Positions 55,501 to 63,446 of a DNA stretch of 64,000 nt are shown here, piece by piece (within the stretch, counting starts at the first letter, position 1; each line of letters opens with the position of its first letter). The notes beneath the pieces are model-generated. The model saw nothing but the letters and a program-made list of their open reading frames with translations. It was not told the origin of the DNA and did not search any database. Position numbers and translations under genes: made by a program. The stretch is from Treponema sp. (lineage in GTDB: Bacteria; Spirochaetota; Spirochaetia; Treponematales; Treponemataceae). The stretch lies in assembly GCA_017553635.1 (NCBI GenBank), contig JAFZKN010000019.1:62001-126000 (forward strand). Direction: 5' to 3'.

Positions 55501-56286
55501 CTATTCTTTTCTATCTTCTATAATAAAATGATTGATTGAAGAAAGACCTGTTTCCGGATCTACATATCTTTTTATTTTATAATATGCTCCTGCAATATTA
55601 TTTACATGTGTAAGTAATTCAGCATTACTCTTTAAAGGCTCTTCGAATAGAAGCATATAGTCAATTGCGTTGTCAATTATGTCTTCGATATGTGCAATTT
55701 TTGTCTGTTCAGTTTCCTGTTTTACCTCTTCGATATCTTCTGATTGTTCTACAGCTCTGTCGAGAACAAAATCACTTGTTGCTTCTATTGCAAGAATGTC
55801 ATCCTGTGGAAACAATGTGTAAATCGGGAAAGGTTTTTTTTCTTCCATGTTTTCGCGGAAAGAAGCAAGTGTGTTACTAGTGTATTCCGGTGCACCGATT
55901 GTAATGATTCCAGCAAGCTCTACGTTTTCAAGAAGAGCAATAAGACGTGATATTCTTCCAGTATTTCCGACTTTAAGGTCATCAGGGAAAACATACGGGA
56001 TAATCAGTCCTGAATTTTCTGTAGCCTCTTCATCAGAAAGTCCGAAGTTTGTTTCGAGTCTTTCAACTTCTTCTTTTACAAAAGTATCTGAATTATATCC
56101 ATAACCGAATACTATACATATTTTCTGTTTTGTCGGTTTCCACATAGGGCGGGAAGGTTTTGTTTCTGTTTCTGTATTATTTGAATTTTCTTTAGTGTCT
56201 GTTTTATTTTTTTTGCATGATACAGCTGCAAGTGAGAGAATGATAAAAAGTGCTGTGAATGTTTTTGTAAATTTAGTAGTTTTCAT
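55501..56286 (-). CDS. Lipoprotein, DUF3798-like periplasmic binding protein
   Basis: The 261-residue product has a lipoprotein signal (FIILSLAAVSC, acylation at that Cys), a Thr/Glu/Asn-rich linker, and a Rossmann-like domain: KICIVFGYGYNSDTFVKEEV, LIIPYVFPDDLKVGNTGRIS, LAGIITIGAPEYTSNTLASF. The pattern resembles DUF3798 proteins, substrate-binding-like lipoproteins of anaerobes, but this is by memory only. I use the ATG at 56286, which lies seven bases after a strong -10 box, suggesting a leaderless transcript. It is followed closely by the phosphoesterase gene on the same strand. Confidence 0.65.
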   Translation of the reverse strand: MKTTKFTKTFTALFIILSLAAVSCKKNKTDTKENSNNTETETKPSRPMWKPTKQKICIVFGYGYNSDTFVKEEVERLETNFGLSDEEATENSGLIIPYVFPDDLKVGNTGRISRLIALLENVELAGIITIGAPEYTSNTLASFRENMEEKKPFPIYTLFPQDDILAIEATSDFVLDRAVEQSEDIEEVKQETEQTKIAHIEDIIDNAIDYMLLFEEPLKSNAELLTHVNNIAGAYYKIKRYVDPETGLSSINHFIIEDRKE

Positions 56287-56293
56287 ATCTACT

Positions 56294-56322
56294 ATAATAG
56301 TACATATAAAAACTCTAGTCAA
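56294..56322 (-). promoter_or_regulatory. Promoter of the DUF3798-like lipoprotein gene (leaderless-type)
   Basis: On the minus strand TTGACT (56317-56322), 17 bases, TATTAT (56294-56299), then seven bases to the ATG at 56286, with no space for a ribosome binding site. Confidence 0.6.
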
Positions 56323-56379
56323 ATTGGATTAATTGTCGGTTAAAGGTCCGGTTTTCCACATGATAAGATGTTTACACAA

Positions 56380-56805
56380 TTAGATGCAGTATTCAAATCC
56401 TACGAAATTCCTGTTTTTTTCTGCAAGTTCATCAAGGTGAATTGAATCAACATATTCATTGATTTTTTCTTCAAAGCCTTTCCAGAAATCGCGGCTTCCC
56501 TGAGAAACTACAGTGTTATTTTCGAAATCTCCAAGCGGGCAGAGCTTTCCTTCCATAACTCGTAAAATCTCTCCGATTGTATAATCCTTCGGAAGCTTTG
56601 TAAGCTTGTATCCTCCGTTTAATCCACGGGAACCGTTTACAAGATGCGCCTTACTCAAGTGAATTAAAATCTGTTCAAGATATTTTACAGAAAGATTTCT
56701 TCTGTGCGAAAGAGTTTTAAGAGGAATATATTTATCAGGCTCTCCCAAAGCAAGGTCTTCCATGATTAAAAGTGCATATTTTCCTTTTGTAGAAATTTTA
56801 TACAT
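56380..56805 (-). CDS. Rrf2-family transcriptional regulator
   Basis: The 141-residue product has the Rrf2 winged helix: MYKISTKGKYALLIMEDLAL, PLKTLSHRRNLSVKYLEQIL and LVNGSRGLNGGYKLTKLPKD. In place of the three-Cys cluster of IscR there is a single Cys in GKLCPLGDFEN, as in CymR-like cysteine regulators of Firmicutes, which work without an Fe-S cluster. It overlaps the upstream PatB/MalY gene by eight bases, so it probably controls sulfur amino-acid genes, including the divergent promoter at 58016-58065 with its ACCTACTAGGT palindrome. Confidence 0.9.
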   Translation of the reverse strand: MYKISTKGKYALLIMEDLALGEPDKYIPLKTLSHRRNLSVKYLEQILIHLSKAHLVNGSRGLNGGYKLTKLPKDYTIGEILRVMEGKLCPLGDFENNTVVSQGSRDFWKGFEEKINEYVDSIHLDELAEKNRNFVGFEYCI

Positions 56806-57985
56806 TTTTTAATTCCTCCTTAAAGGCTTTTGTAATTCGTTCAAGAGCCTCTTTTAAAACTGCCCGTGGAGTTGCAATATTGATTCTCTGGAAATATTCT
56901 CCTTCGGGTCCAAACATTGTTCCGCGGTCAAGCCATACTTTTGCCCTGTTTACGATTATGTCGTCGATTTTATGGTCCGAAAAACCAAAGGCAGAAAAAT
57001 CAAGCCAGAGAAGAAAAGTTCCTTCAGGTTCAATAAGCCTTACCTCCGGAAGATTGTCTGCAAGAAAACTTTTTACAAAAGCAATATTATCTTCTAAATG
57101 CTTCTGTAAAGCTAAAAGCCAGGGTTTGCCTTTTTCATAAGCTGCCTGTGCTGCAGTAAGTCCCATAAGGCTTGGTTCATCGTAGCCGGTTTTATCCCGT
57201 TCATCATGAAACTTTTTTCGTAAAACAGGATTTTTTATAAAGTTTGTAGAAAACTGCAAGCCCGCCAGATTAAAGGTTTTACTTACAGACATCGAAACGA
57301 TTGAGTTTTCTGCAGTTTCTTTTGAGAGTGTAGAAAAAACTGTGTGTTTATTGGGTGAATAAACAAAGTCATTATGAATTTCATCAGCAAAGACTATTAC
57401 ATTATGGCGAAGACAGATTTGAGAAATTTTTTCTAATTCTTCTTTTGTCCATACGCGACCAACAGGGTTATGCGGGCTGCAAAGGATAAAAAGTTTTACA
57501 TCATTTTCTACAATCTTTTTTTCAAAATCTTCAAAATCAATGTAATATTTTCCGTCTTTTTCGTACAGCGAAGAAGTTACAAGTTTACGCTTATTTATAT
57601 TAATCATATTTTTAAATGGATAATAAACAGGAGTCTGAATAAGAACAGAATCTCCTTCTTTTGTTACGGCTTTCATTGCACAGACGATTCCAAAAACTAC
57701 TCCGGGTGTAGTTACAAGATCACTTCGTTCCGGTAAAAAATTATGTTCGGTCTGCATCCAGTTTTTAAGGGAAGCAAAAAAAGCATCATTGATACAGGAA
57801 TACCCGAAAATTCCATGATTAATTTTATTGTGGAGTGCCTCAAGAATTTCTGGGGCTGTAGGAAAATCCATATCTGCAACCCAGAGAGAAAGGGCATCTG
57901 CAGGTTTTCCCCGGGCAACAGCAAGGTCAGTTTTGATACAGTTAGTGCCGTGCCGGTCAATTACGGTATTAAAGTCGTAGCTCAT
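56798..57985 (-). CDS. patB: PatB/MalY-type cystathionine beta-lyase
   Basis: The 395-residue PLP enzyme is an aminotransferase-fold C-S lyase: FNTVIDRHGTNCIKTD at the start, LWVADMDFPTAPEILEAL, LVTTPGVVFGIVCAMKAV, FILCSPHNPVGRVWTKEEL, VFADEIHNDFVYS with the PLP-binding Asp, and VSMSVSKTFNLAGLQFS with the PLP Lys. PatB/MalY enzymes split cystathionine or cysteine to give pyruvate, ammonia and a thiol or H2S; treponemal cystalysin, a haemolysin, is of this type. I use the start at 57985 (MSYDFN). Divergent from the DUF4418/ABC genes. Confidence 0.92.
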   Translation of the reverse strand: MSYDFNTVIDRHGTNCIKTDLAVARGKPADALSLWVADMDFPTAPEILEALHNKINHGIFGYSCINDAFFASLKNWMQTEHNFLPERSDLVTTPGVVFGIVCAMKAVTKEGDSVLIQTPVYYPFKNMININKRKLVTSSLYEKDGKYYIDFEDFEKKIVENDVKLFILCSPHNPVGRVWTKEELEKISQICLRHNVIVFADEIHNDFVYSPNKHTVFSTLSKETAENSIVSMSVSKTFNLAGLQFSTNFIKNPVLRKKFHDERDKTGYDEPSLMGLTAAQAAYEKGKPWLLALQKHLEDNIAFVKSFLADNLPEVRLIEPEGTFLLWLDFSAFGFSDHKIDDIIVNRAKVWLDRGTMFGPEGEYFQRINIATPRAVLKEALERITKAFKEELKNV

Positions 57986-58015
57986 AAAAAACTCCAGAAA
58001 TATTTTAGACACCCA

Positions 58016-58065
58016 TTGACTTAATAGGTTAGTTATAGTATAAACAGTATTACCTACTAGGTCAA
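58016..58065. promoter_or_regulatory. Overlapping divergent promoters with Rrf2-type palindrome
   Basis: Plus strand: TTGACT (58016-58021), 17 bases, TATAAA (58039-58044). Minus strand: TTGACC (58060-58065), 17 bases, TATACT (58037-58042). The two -10 boxes overlap back to back, so the promoters should compete. ACCTACTAGGT (58052-58062), a perfect palindrome covering the minus -35, is followed by a related CAATAGGT, good candidates for the Rrf2 protein encoded at 56380. Confidence 0.7.
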
Positions 58066-58095
58066 TAGGTATTAAAATTTTTAATGAGGTTTTCT

Positions 58096-58491
58096 ATGAA
58101 AAAGGCTAATGTATTTTTTGGTTTAATTTTTGTCGTGCTTGGAGTTCTGGTTGCGGCTGCTCCCTATTCGTTTGCACATGTCTGCGAAGTCGGTGAGAAG
58201 GTTATGAAATGTCATTGGACTGCGCGAGTTGAATTGTTTTTAGGAATTTCTGTGGCTGTTTTTGGAATTGCAAAAGTGCTTTTGAGTGATTCAGCTTTTA
58301 ATCTTGGTACGAATCTGGGGCTTGCTGTAAACGGCGCTGGAGTTATTTTAGTCCCTTCGGTTTTAATTGGTGTATGCGGAATGAAAAAAATGCACTGTGC
58401 TGCCGTTGCAAAACCGGCATTGATTGTTTTTGGAATTTTAATTATCGCAGTTGTAGTTGTTCAAAGTGTATATTTATGGAAAAAGCGATAA
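58096..58491 (+). CDS. DUF4418-family membrane protein
   Basis: The 131-residue product has four membrane helices (about 4-24, 42-62, 72-92 and 105-125) and the DUF4418 cysteine pattern: FAHVCEVGEKVMKCHWTARV between helices one and two and GVCGMKKMHC between three and four. Periplasmic Cys pairs suggest metal or redox binding. GAGG lies upstream of the ATG at 58096; an earlier ATG at 58084 is possible. It overlaps an ABC permease gene by 16 bases, a usual DUF4418 context. Confidence 0.85.
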   Translation: MKKANVFFGLIFVVLGVLVAAAPYSFAHVCEVGEKVMKCHWTARVELFLGISVAVFGIAKVLLSDSAFNLGTNLGLAVNGAGVILVPSVLIGVCGMKKMHCAAVAKPALIVFGILIIAVVVVQSVYLWKKR

Positions 58492-59702
58492 CATCAGTAT
58501 ATCTTGCAGAATCTAATTTACGCAGAAAACCATATAGAACTTGTGCGCTTGTTTTGATAACTTTCCTTTTGTCCTTTGTCCTGTTGAGTTCCTTTATTTT
58601 TAATTCAAGTTTAAAAAAAGGAATTAAGGGAATTCAAGACAGAATCGGTGCAGATTTAATGATTGTACCGGAAGGTTATGAAACAAAGGCAGAAAGCGTA
58701 CTGCTTTACGGAACCCCTGATTATTTTTATATGGATAGAAGTGTAGAAGAAAGTGTCCGTAAAACTGACTGCTGGAAAAACGTAACAAGCCAGGTTTATC
58801 TTACAAGCGTTTCAGAAAGCTGCTGCGATTTTCCAGTCCAGATAATAGGTTTTAATCCGGAAACAGATTTTATTGTAAAAACCTGGGCAAAGAATAAATT
58901 TAAAATTCAGGAAAAAGAAAATGAACGCGGGATTTTTTTTGCAGGAAATAATGTAAACGTCGAAAAGGGAATGGTGCGTTTTTTTGACAGTACACATAAA
59001 ATTACAGCTTCTCTTTCTAAAAGCGGAACCGGTGTAGATAATGTAATATATACAGATATCGATACTCTTGAAAAAATTTTTAATGATGCAAAGCAAAAAG
59101 GTTTTGGCTTTATTGCAGGAGATAATTTGCGTGAAAAAGTAAGTGTAATTTTTATTAAGATTAAAGAAGGTTCAACGCCAGACAGCGCTGCATTAACAAT
59201 TAAAAATGCTGTTTACAATGATTTTGGCGATAAAGAAAAAATACAGATTATCCAGGGAGAAAAGTTTGTTTCGGTTCTGGCAGAAAGACTTTCTTCGATT
59301 TTAATTTTTATAAATGCGTCTGCATTTTTGGTTTTTATAACAGCATTTCTTTCGATTGCTGTTGTGTTTTCCTTCTCTATTAACGAAAGAATAAGGGAGT
59401 TTTCGATTCTGCGTGTACTTGGTGCAGATTCTTTTAAACTTAAGTCAATTATTTTTAACGAAGCATTTATTTTGGGAACTGCAGGAAGTTTTACAGGAAT
59501 ATTTTTTTGCCTTCTTATTATCATACCGTTTAATACGTTGATTTCTGAAAAAATTGGACTTCCGTTTTCGACAGGAAGCTTTTTAGAAATAACAGTATCT
59601 GCTTTGGTTGTATTTGTCATACTTTTGACTTCGTGTATTGCTTCTGCATTTATAAGTGCTGTGCGCATTTCTAAATTTGAACTGTACGGAGAAATAAAAT
59701 GA
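58476..59702 (+). CDS. ABC transporter permease, MacB/FtsX-type
   Basis: The 408-residue product has one N-terminal membrane helix (about 20-42), a large extracytoplasmic domain (about 43-275; IGADLMIVPEGYETKAESVL) and three C-terminal helices with the FtsX signature (about 285-405, including SINERIREFSILRVLGADSF). Such permeases extract lipoproteins or pump small molecules by mechanotransmission rather than carry substrates through a pore. I start at 58476 (MEKAITSVYLAESNLRRKPY); the longer frame covers the DUF4418 gene. It is coupled to the next gene by a four-base overlap. Confidence 0.88.
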   Translation: MEKAITSVYLAESNLRRKPYRTCALVLITFLLSFVLLSSFIFNSSLKKGIKGIQDRIGADLMIVPEGYETKAESVLLYGTPDYFYMDRSVEESVRKTDCWKNVTSQVYLTSVSESCCDFPVQIIGFNPETDFIVKTWAKNKFKIQEKENERGIFFAGNNVNVEKGMVRFFDSTHKITASLSKSGTGVDNVIYTDIDTLEKIFNDAKQKGFGFIAGDNLREKVSVIFIKIKEGSTPDSAALTIKNAVYNDFGDKEKIQIIQGEKFVSVLAERLSSILIFINASAFLVFITAFLSIAVVFSFSINERIREFSILRVLGADSFKLKSIIFNEAFILGTAGSFTGIFFCLLIIIPFNTLISEKIGLPFSTGSFLEITVSALVVFVILLTSCIASAFISAVRISKFELYGEIK

Positions 59703-60385
59703 TAGAAATTAAGAATATTAAAAAGTTCTTTAAAAGTCCGCGCGGTAAAGTGACTGTCTTTGATGATTTTTCACTAAAAATTAAAGAAGGAGTTTTTCTT
59801 GGTGTTGCAGGAAAATCCGGGGCTGGTAAGAGTACGCTCCTTTCGATTATTGCAGGGCTTCAAAAGCCGGATGAAGGAAAAGTTGTCATAAACGGAACTG
59901 ATATTTTTACTTTGTCTGATAAAGAATTATGCGGTTTTAGAAATGAACATATTGGTTTTGTTTCGCAGGAACAAAGCTTTTTAGAAAACCTTTCGGTACT
60001 TGATAATGTAAGACTTCCGTATTATATAAATTCACGCAGAACAAAAAACAATGCTAAGAAAAACAATGTCGGAAAAAATGATGACGACGATTTTGTAACA
60101 GAGCGCGCAACAGGGCTCCTTAAAAAACTCGGTATCGAAAATCTTTTGCAAGCATATCCGAGAGAACTGTCTGGAGGGGAAAATCACCGTGTTTTAATTG
60201 CCCGCGCTTTGATGAATGATCCAAAAATCATTCTTGCAGACGAACCTACAGAATCTGTAGATGAAAAACAGACTAAAGAAATAATTAAAATATTCCGTAA
60301 ACTCTCTGATGACGGTAAAACCGTAATACTTGTAAGTCATGATAAAAGTGTACTTGGTGAATGTGATAAAGTCATAAAACTCTAG
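59699..60385 (+). CDS. ABC transporter ATP-binding protein (LolD/MacB-type)
   Basis: The 228-residue ATPase has Walker A GKSGAGKSTLLSIIAGL, Q-loop FVSQEQSFLENLSVLDNVRL, signature LSGGENHRVLIARALMND (usual GGEQQR altered to GGENHR), Walker B IILADEPTESVDEKQ and H-loop VSHD. A Lys/Asn-rich insertion (about residues 108-130, RRTKNNAKKNNVGKNDDDDF) precedes the signature, longer than in LolD. With the upstream permease it forms an MacB-like exporter, and both are co-expressed with DUF4418. Confidence 0.92.
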   Translation: MIEIKNIKKFFKSPRGKVTVFDDFSLKIKEGVFLGVAGKSGAGKSTLLSIIAGLQKPDEGKVVINGTDIFTLSDKELCGFRNEHIGFVSQEQSFLENLSVLDNVRLPYYINSRRTKNNAKKNNVGKNDDDDFVTERATGLLKKLGIENLLQAYPRELSGGENHRVLIARALMNDPKIILADEPTESVDEKQTKEIIKIFRKLSDDGKTVILVSHDKSVLGECDKVIKL

Positions 60386-60397
60386 TCGGCAGTCAAC

Positions 60398-60418
60398 ATG
60401 GCAACGGGTTGTTGCCAT
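60398..60418. other. Inverted repeat between convergent genes
   Basis: ATGGCAAC (60398-60405) and GTTGCCAT (60411-60418) form a perfect 8-bp stem between the convergent ABC and PLP-enzyme genes. There is no T run on either side, so it is at best a weak transcription end. Confidence 0.45.
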
Positions 60419-60447
60419 ATGCTTATTAGTAATTTATAACCGGGCTA

Positions 60448-61680
60448 TTACTGATTTATTGCCTGTTTGAGATCTGCGATTAAATCATCAGAATTTTCTA
60501 TTCCAACAGAAAGTCTTAATGTCTGTTCTGTAATTCCGTTTTCAAGTCTGACTGCTTCCGGTACATCTGCATGGGTTTGAGTTACAGGATATGTGATAAG
60601 ACTTTCTGTTCCTCCAAGACTTTCTGCATACTGAATCAACTTTACATGGCGTAATATCGAAAGTGCACGCTCTGTAGTATCTGTCTGGAATGTAAGCATT
60701 GCTCCAAAACCGCGGGACTGCTTTTTCTGTATTTCATAACCAGGATGTTCTTTAAGACCAGGGTAAATTACATGTGTTACGCAGTCTACGGTTTTAAGCC
60801 ACTGTGCAATTTTGAGTGCATTTTCCTGCGCTTTTTCCATTCTGAGAGAAAGTGTTTTTATTCCGCGAAGAACAAGCCAGCTGTCAAAAGGCGCAAGACC
60901 TGCCCCTGTTGTCTTTATGAGAAATCGAAGCTTTTCCTGAACATCAGTTCGGTTGGTAATTATAAAGCCTGCAAGAGTGTCGTTGTGTCCTGCAAGATAC
61001 TTTGTTCCTGAGTGAACTACGATATCAGCTCCGAGTGCAAGCGGATTCTGAAAATACGGTGACATAAAAGTATTATCGACAATTAAAAGCAGGTTATGAT
61101 TTTTTGCAAGTTCTGCTGTTTTTGCAATGTCGGTAATATTCATCATCGGGTTAGTGGGAGTTTCTATATAAATTGCTTTTGTTTCCGGTTTTATAAGTTT
61201 TTCAATATTTTGAGTTGAACAGTTTACGCGGGTAAAACTTATTCCATTTTTAATATTAACGTTATCAAAAAGCCTTATAGTTCCGCCGTATAAATCGCTG
61301 TCTGCAATTATGTGATCGCCGGGATTAAATAATTCCATCAAAAGAGAAATTGCAGCCATGCCGGAAGAAAGGGCAAGGGCGTCGACTCCGCCTTCGAGTT
61401 GACAGATGATTTTTTCTAACTGTTCCCGTGTAGGATTTTGCAGTCGAGAATAATCAAAGCCTGTACTTTGTCCAACTCCCGGGTGTGCATAAGTTGCTGT
61501 CTGGTAAATCGGATAACTTACTGCACCGTAGTGATTGTTGAACGGTTTAAAACTGTTGCATCCTATTCTGTGACATGTCTGGTTTCTAAAACTCGGACAG
61601 CTTTCTTCTTTTGAACAAGTCCCTGCATCTACGGCATCTTTATCTAAGTGAATGCATTTTGTCTCTATAGAATATGACAT
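60448..61680 (-). CDS. Cys/Met-metabolism PLP enzyme (cystathionine gamma-synthase/lyase type)
   Basis: The 410-residue product is a fold-type I trans-sulfuration enzyme: YPIYQTATYAHPGVGQSTGF, DYSRLQNPTREQLEKIICQL, ALSSGMAAISLLMELFNPGD, IYIETPTNPMMNI, VDNTFMSPYFQNPLALGADI, the PLP Lys in VHSGTKYLAGHNDTLAGF, and SLGGTESLITYPVTQTHADV. It could be cystathionine gamma-synthase, gamma-lyase or methionine gamma-lyase. A feature not usual for the family is a cysteine-rich N-terminal insertion (CSKEESCPSFRNQTC, then C at GCNSF; about residues 22-43), which may bind a metal. It is upstream of no partner but lies 11 bases after the sulfonate ABC genes on the same strand. Confidence 0.88.
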   Translation of the reverse strand: MSYSIETKCIHLDKDAVDAGTCSKEESCPSFRNQTCHRIGCNSFKPFNNHYGAVSYPIYQTATYAHPGVGQSTGFDYSRLQNPTREQLEKIICQLEGGVDALALSSGMAAISLLMELFNPGDHIIADSDLYGGTIRLFDNVNIKNGISFTRVNCSTQNIEKLIKPETKAIYIETPTNPMMNITDIAKTAELAKNHNLLLIVDNTFMSPYFQNPLALGADIVVHSGTKYLAGHNDTLAGFIITNRTDVQEKLRFLIKTTGAGLAPFDSWLVLRGIKTLSLRMEKAQENALKIAQWLKTVDCVTHVIYPGLKEHPGYEIQKKQSRGFGAMLTFQTDTTERALSILRHVKLIQYAESLGGTESLITYPVTQTHADVPEAVRLENGITEQTLRLSVGIENSDDLIADLKQAINQ

Positions 61681-61691
61681 AATTACTCCAA

Positions 61692-62453
61692 TTAAATTGA
61701 ATACTCAACTTCGTGAACTTTGCCGCCAAAATTTAATATTTCAAGAATTTTATTGCGGTAAAGTGCAAAAGTATCCTGAACTCTGACACGCGGGCGCGGG
61801 AGTTTAATGTCGATAACTGCTTCGACACGACTAGGGCGCGCGCTCATTACAACTACTTTGTCACTCATGTAAATTGCTTCATCAACATCATGAGTTACCA
61901 TGAGCATTGTCATATTGTTTTCATTTTTGATGCGTAATATTTCGTCCTGAAGGTTCATTCTTGTAAAAGCATCAAGCGCGCCTAATGGTTCATCAAGAAG
62001 AAGAACTTTCGGGTGACCTACAAGCGCCCGCGCAAGAGAAGTCCTCTGCTGCATTCCGCCTGAAATCTGGTGCGGATAAGAATTTTCAAATCCGTTTAAG
62101 CCAACAAGATTGATGATTTCGTTTACATCATTTTTGTGTTCTTTATAAATCTTTCGTGCTTTTAGTCCAAATGCGATGTTTCCTTTTACTGTAAGCCAGG
62201 GGAAAAGATTTGACCCCTGAAAAGCAAAACCTCTGTCGCTTCCTGCTTTTATGATTTTTTCTTCGTCAAGTAATACTGTTCCGTCAAACTGGCGTTCAAG
62301 TCCACCTATGATTCTAAGAAGAGTAGACTTGCCGCATCCTGAAGGCCCTATAAGAGATACAAAGCTTCCAGGTTCTATATCAAGAGAAAAATTATTTAAA
62401 ACATGCACGTCATCAAAGCTTTTATTTACATTGTTTATTTTTATATTGCCTAC
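61692..62453 (-). CDS. ABC transporter ATPase, nitrate/sulfonate/taurine type (SsuB-like)
   Basis: The 253-residue ATPase has Walker A GPSGCGKSTLLRIIGGLE, Q-loop FQGSNLFPWLTVKGNI, signature SGGMQQRTSLARALVGHP and Walker B VLLLDEPLGALDAFTR, the pattern of SsuB/TauB/NrtD ATPases. I choose the start MVGNIKINNV at 62453 because AAGGAG precedes it at a good distance; a longer form adds eight residues. It partners the permease and binding protein upstream on the same strand, and the sulfur-metabolism context favours sulfonate or taurine as cargo. Confidence 0.92.
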   Translation of the reverse strand, partial: VGNIKINNVNKSFDDVHVLNNFSLDIEPGSFVSLIGPSGCGKSTLLRIIGGLERQFDGTVLLDEEKIIKAGSDRGFAFQGSNLFPWLTVKGNIAFGLKARKIYKEHKNDVNEIINLVGLNGFENSYPHQISGGMQQRTSLARALVGHPKVLLLDEPLGALDAFTRMNLQDEILRIKNENNMTMLMVTHDVDEAIYMSDKVVVMSARPSRVEAVIDIKLPRPRVRVQDTFALYRNKILEILNFGGKVHEVEYSI

Positions 62454-63412
62454 CATCTGATTACTCCTTTCTGCCATACCATTATTTTGTCACGAACTTT
62501 AAACAGCATTGTTAAAATGAATGAACACAAAACAGCTATTATTATTAAACCTGCATATACTCCGTCATATTGCATGACAGATTTCTGCCAGTTTATATAC
62601 CAGCCGATTCCTTCTGAGTTTCCGTTCATTTCTACAGCCATTAAAGTTGCAAAAGAAGAAACGATTCCGTAGAAGAGTCCTAAAAAAATCTGAGGTAAGC
62701 TTGCCGGAACTGCGACACGAAAAACCTTAAAAAATGTATTTGCACCAAGAGTTTCACTTACTTCGAAAAATACTTTGTTTACACTTTGAATTCCGCTTGC
62801 TGTCATAAGCGTAACCGGGAACCACACTGCAAATGCAATTAAAAATACGTTTGCTCCGTGTGTTGTAGGAAATACACTTAATGCCAGAGGAATCCACGCC
62901 GTTGTCGGAACTGGACCTAAAAATTTTGTTACAGGATTTAACCAGTATCCGACATGACGGTTATAACCTAATGCAAGTCCTGTAAAAAATCCTGTTACAA
63001 GTCCAAATATAAATCCCTGAGAAAGAAGTCCGAGGGAAAACAAAAGATTTTTAACAAGAAAACCTTTTTGCAGCCATAATAATCCTGTAATTCTATCAAG
63101 TGACGGAAAGTAAAGAACAGGTAAAAGCCGTGTTTTTGAAACAACTGTGTTAAGCAGCGCAAGAAATAAAAACAGACCTGCGTAAAATGGGGCTTTTGAT
63201 AAAAGTTTTTTGCCAAAATCTTTTGCAAAAATTCCTGCTATAAAACAAACAGCAAGAATAATTACTGCTGCAAGGAGAAAACACATGTAAAACGGATGAG
63301 GCATTTGTTTTTGCTTTCCGCTTTCTGGAAGTGCAAAATAGAGTAGTGCAGAAACTGCTGCCGAAATAAACGGGAGCAATGCTGTTAAAAAAGTTTTTGC
63401 TTTTTTGTTCAT
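62450..63412 (-). CDS. ABC transporter permease, SsuC-like
   Basis: The 320-residue permease has about nine hydrophobic segments: an N-terminal extra set (about 8-100) and the usual BPD_transp_1 core. The EAA-loop region reads SETLGANTFFKVFRVAVPAS (E-x-x-x-x-x-G-A ... P), the contact site for the ATPase. The standard SsuC has about 260 residues; the extra 60-80 at the N-terminus add helices. AAGGAG lies seven bases ahead of the ATG at 63412. It overlaps the ATPase gene by four bases. Confidence 0.9.
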   Translation of the reverse strand: MNKKAKTFLTALLPFISAAVSALLYFALPESGKQKQMPHPFYMCFLLAAVIILAVCFIAGIFAKDFGKKLLSKAPFYAGLFLFLALLNTVVSKTRLLPVLYFPSLDRITGLLWLQKGFLVKNLLFSLGLLSQGFIFGLVTGFFTGLALGYNRHVGYWLNPVTKFLGPVPTTAWIPLALSVFPTTHGANVFLIAFAVWFPVTLMTASGIQSVNKVFFEVSETLGANTFFKVFRVAVPASLPQIFLGLFYGIVSSFATLMAVEMNGNSEGIGWYINWQKSVMQYDGVYAGLIIIAVLCSFILTMLFKVRDKIMVWQKGVIRW

Positions 63413-63446
63413 GGTTATCTCCTTATCTGGTAGTTTTTTTGTATTT

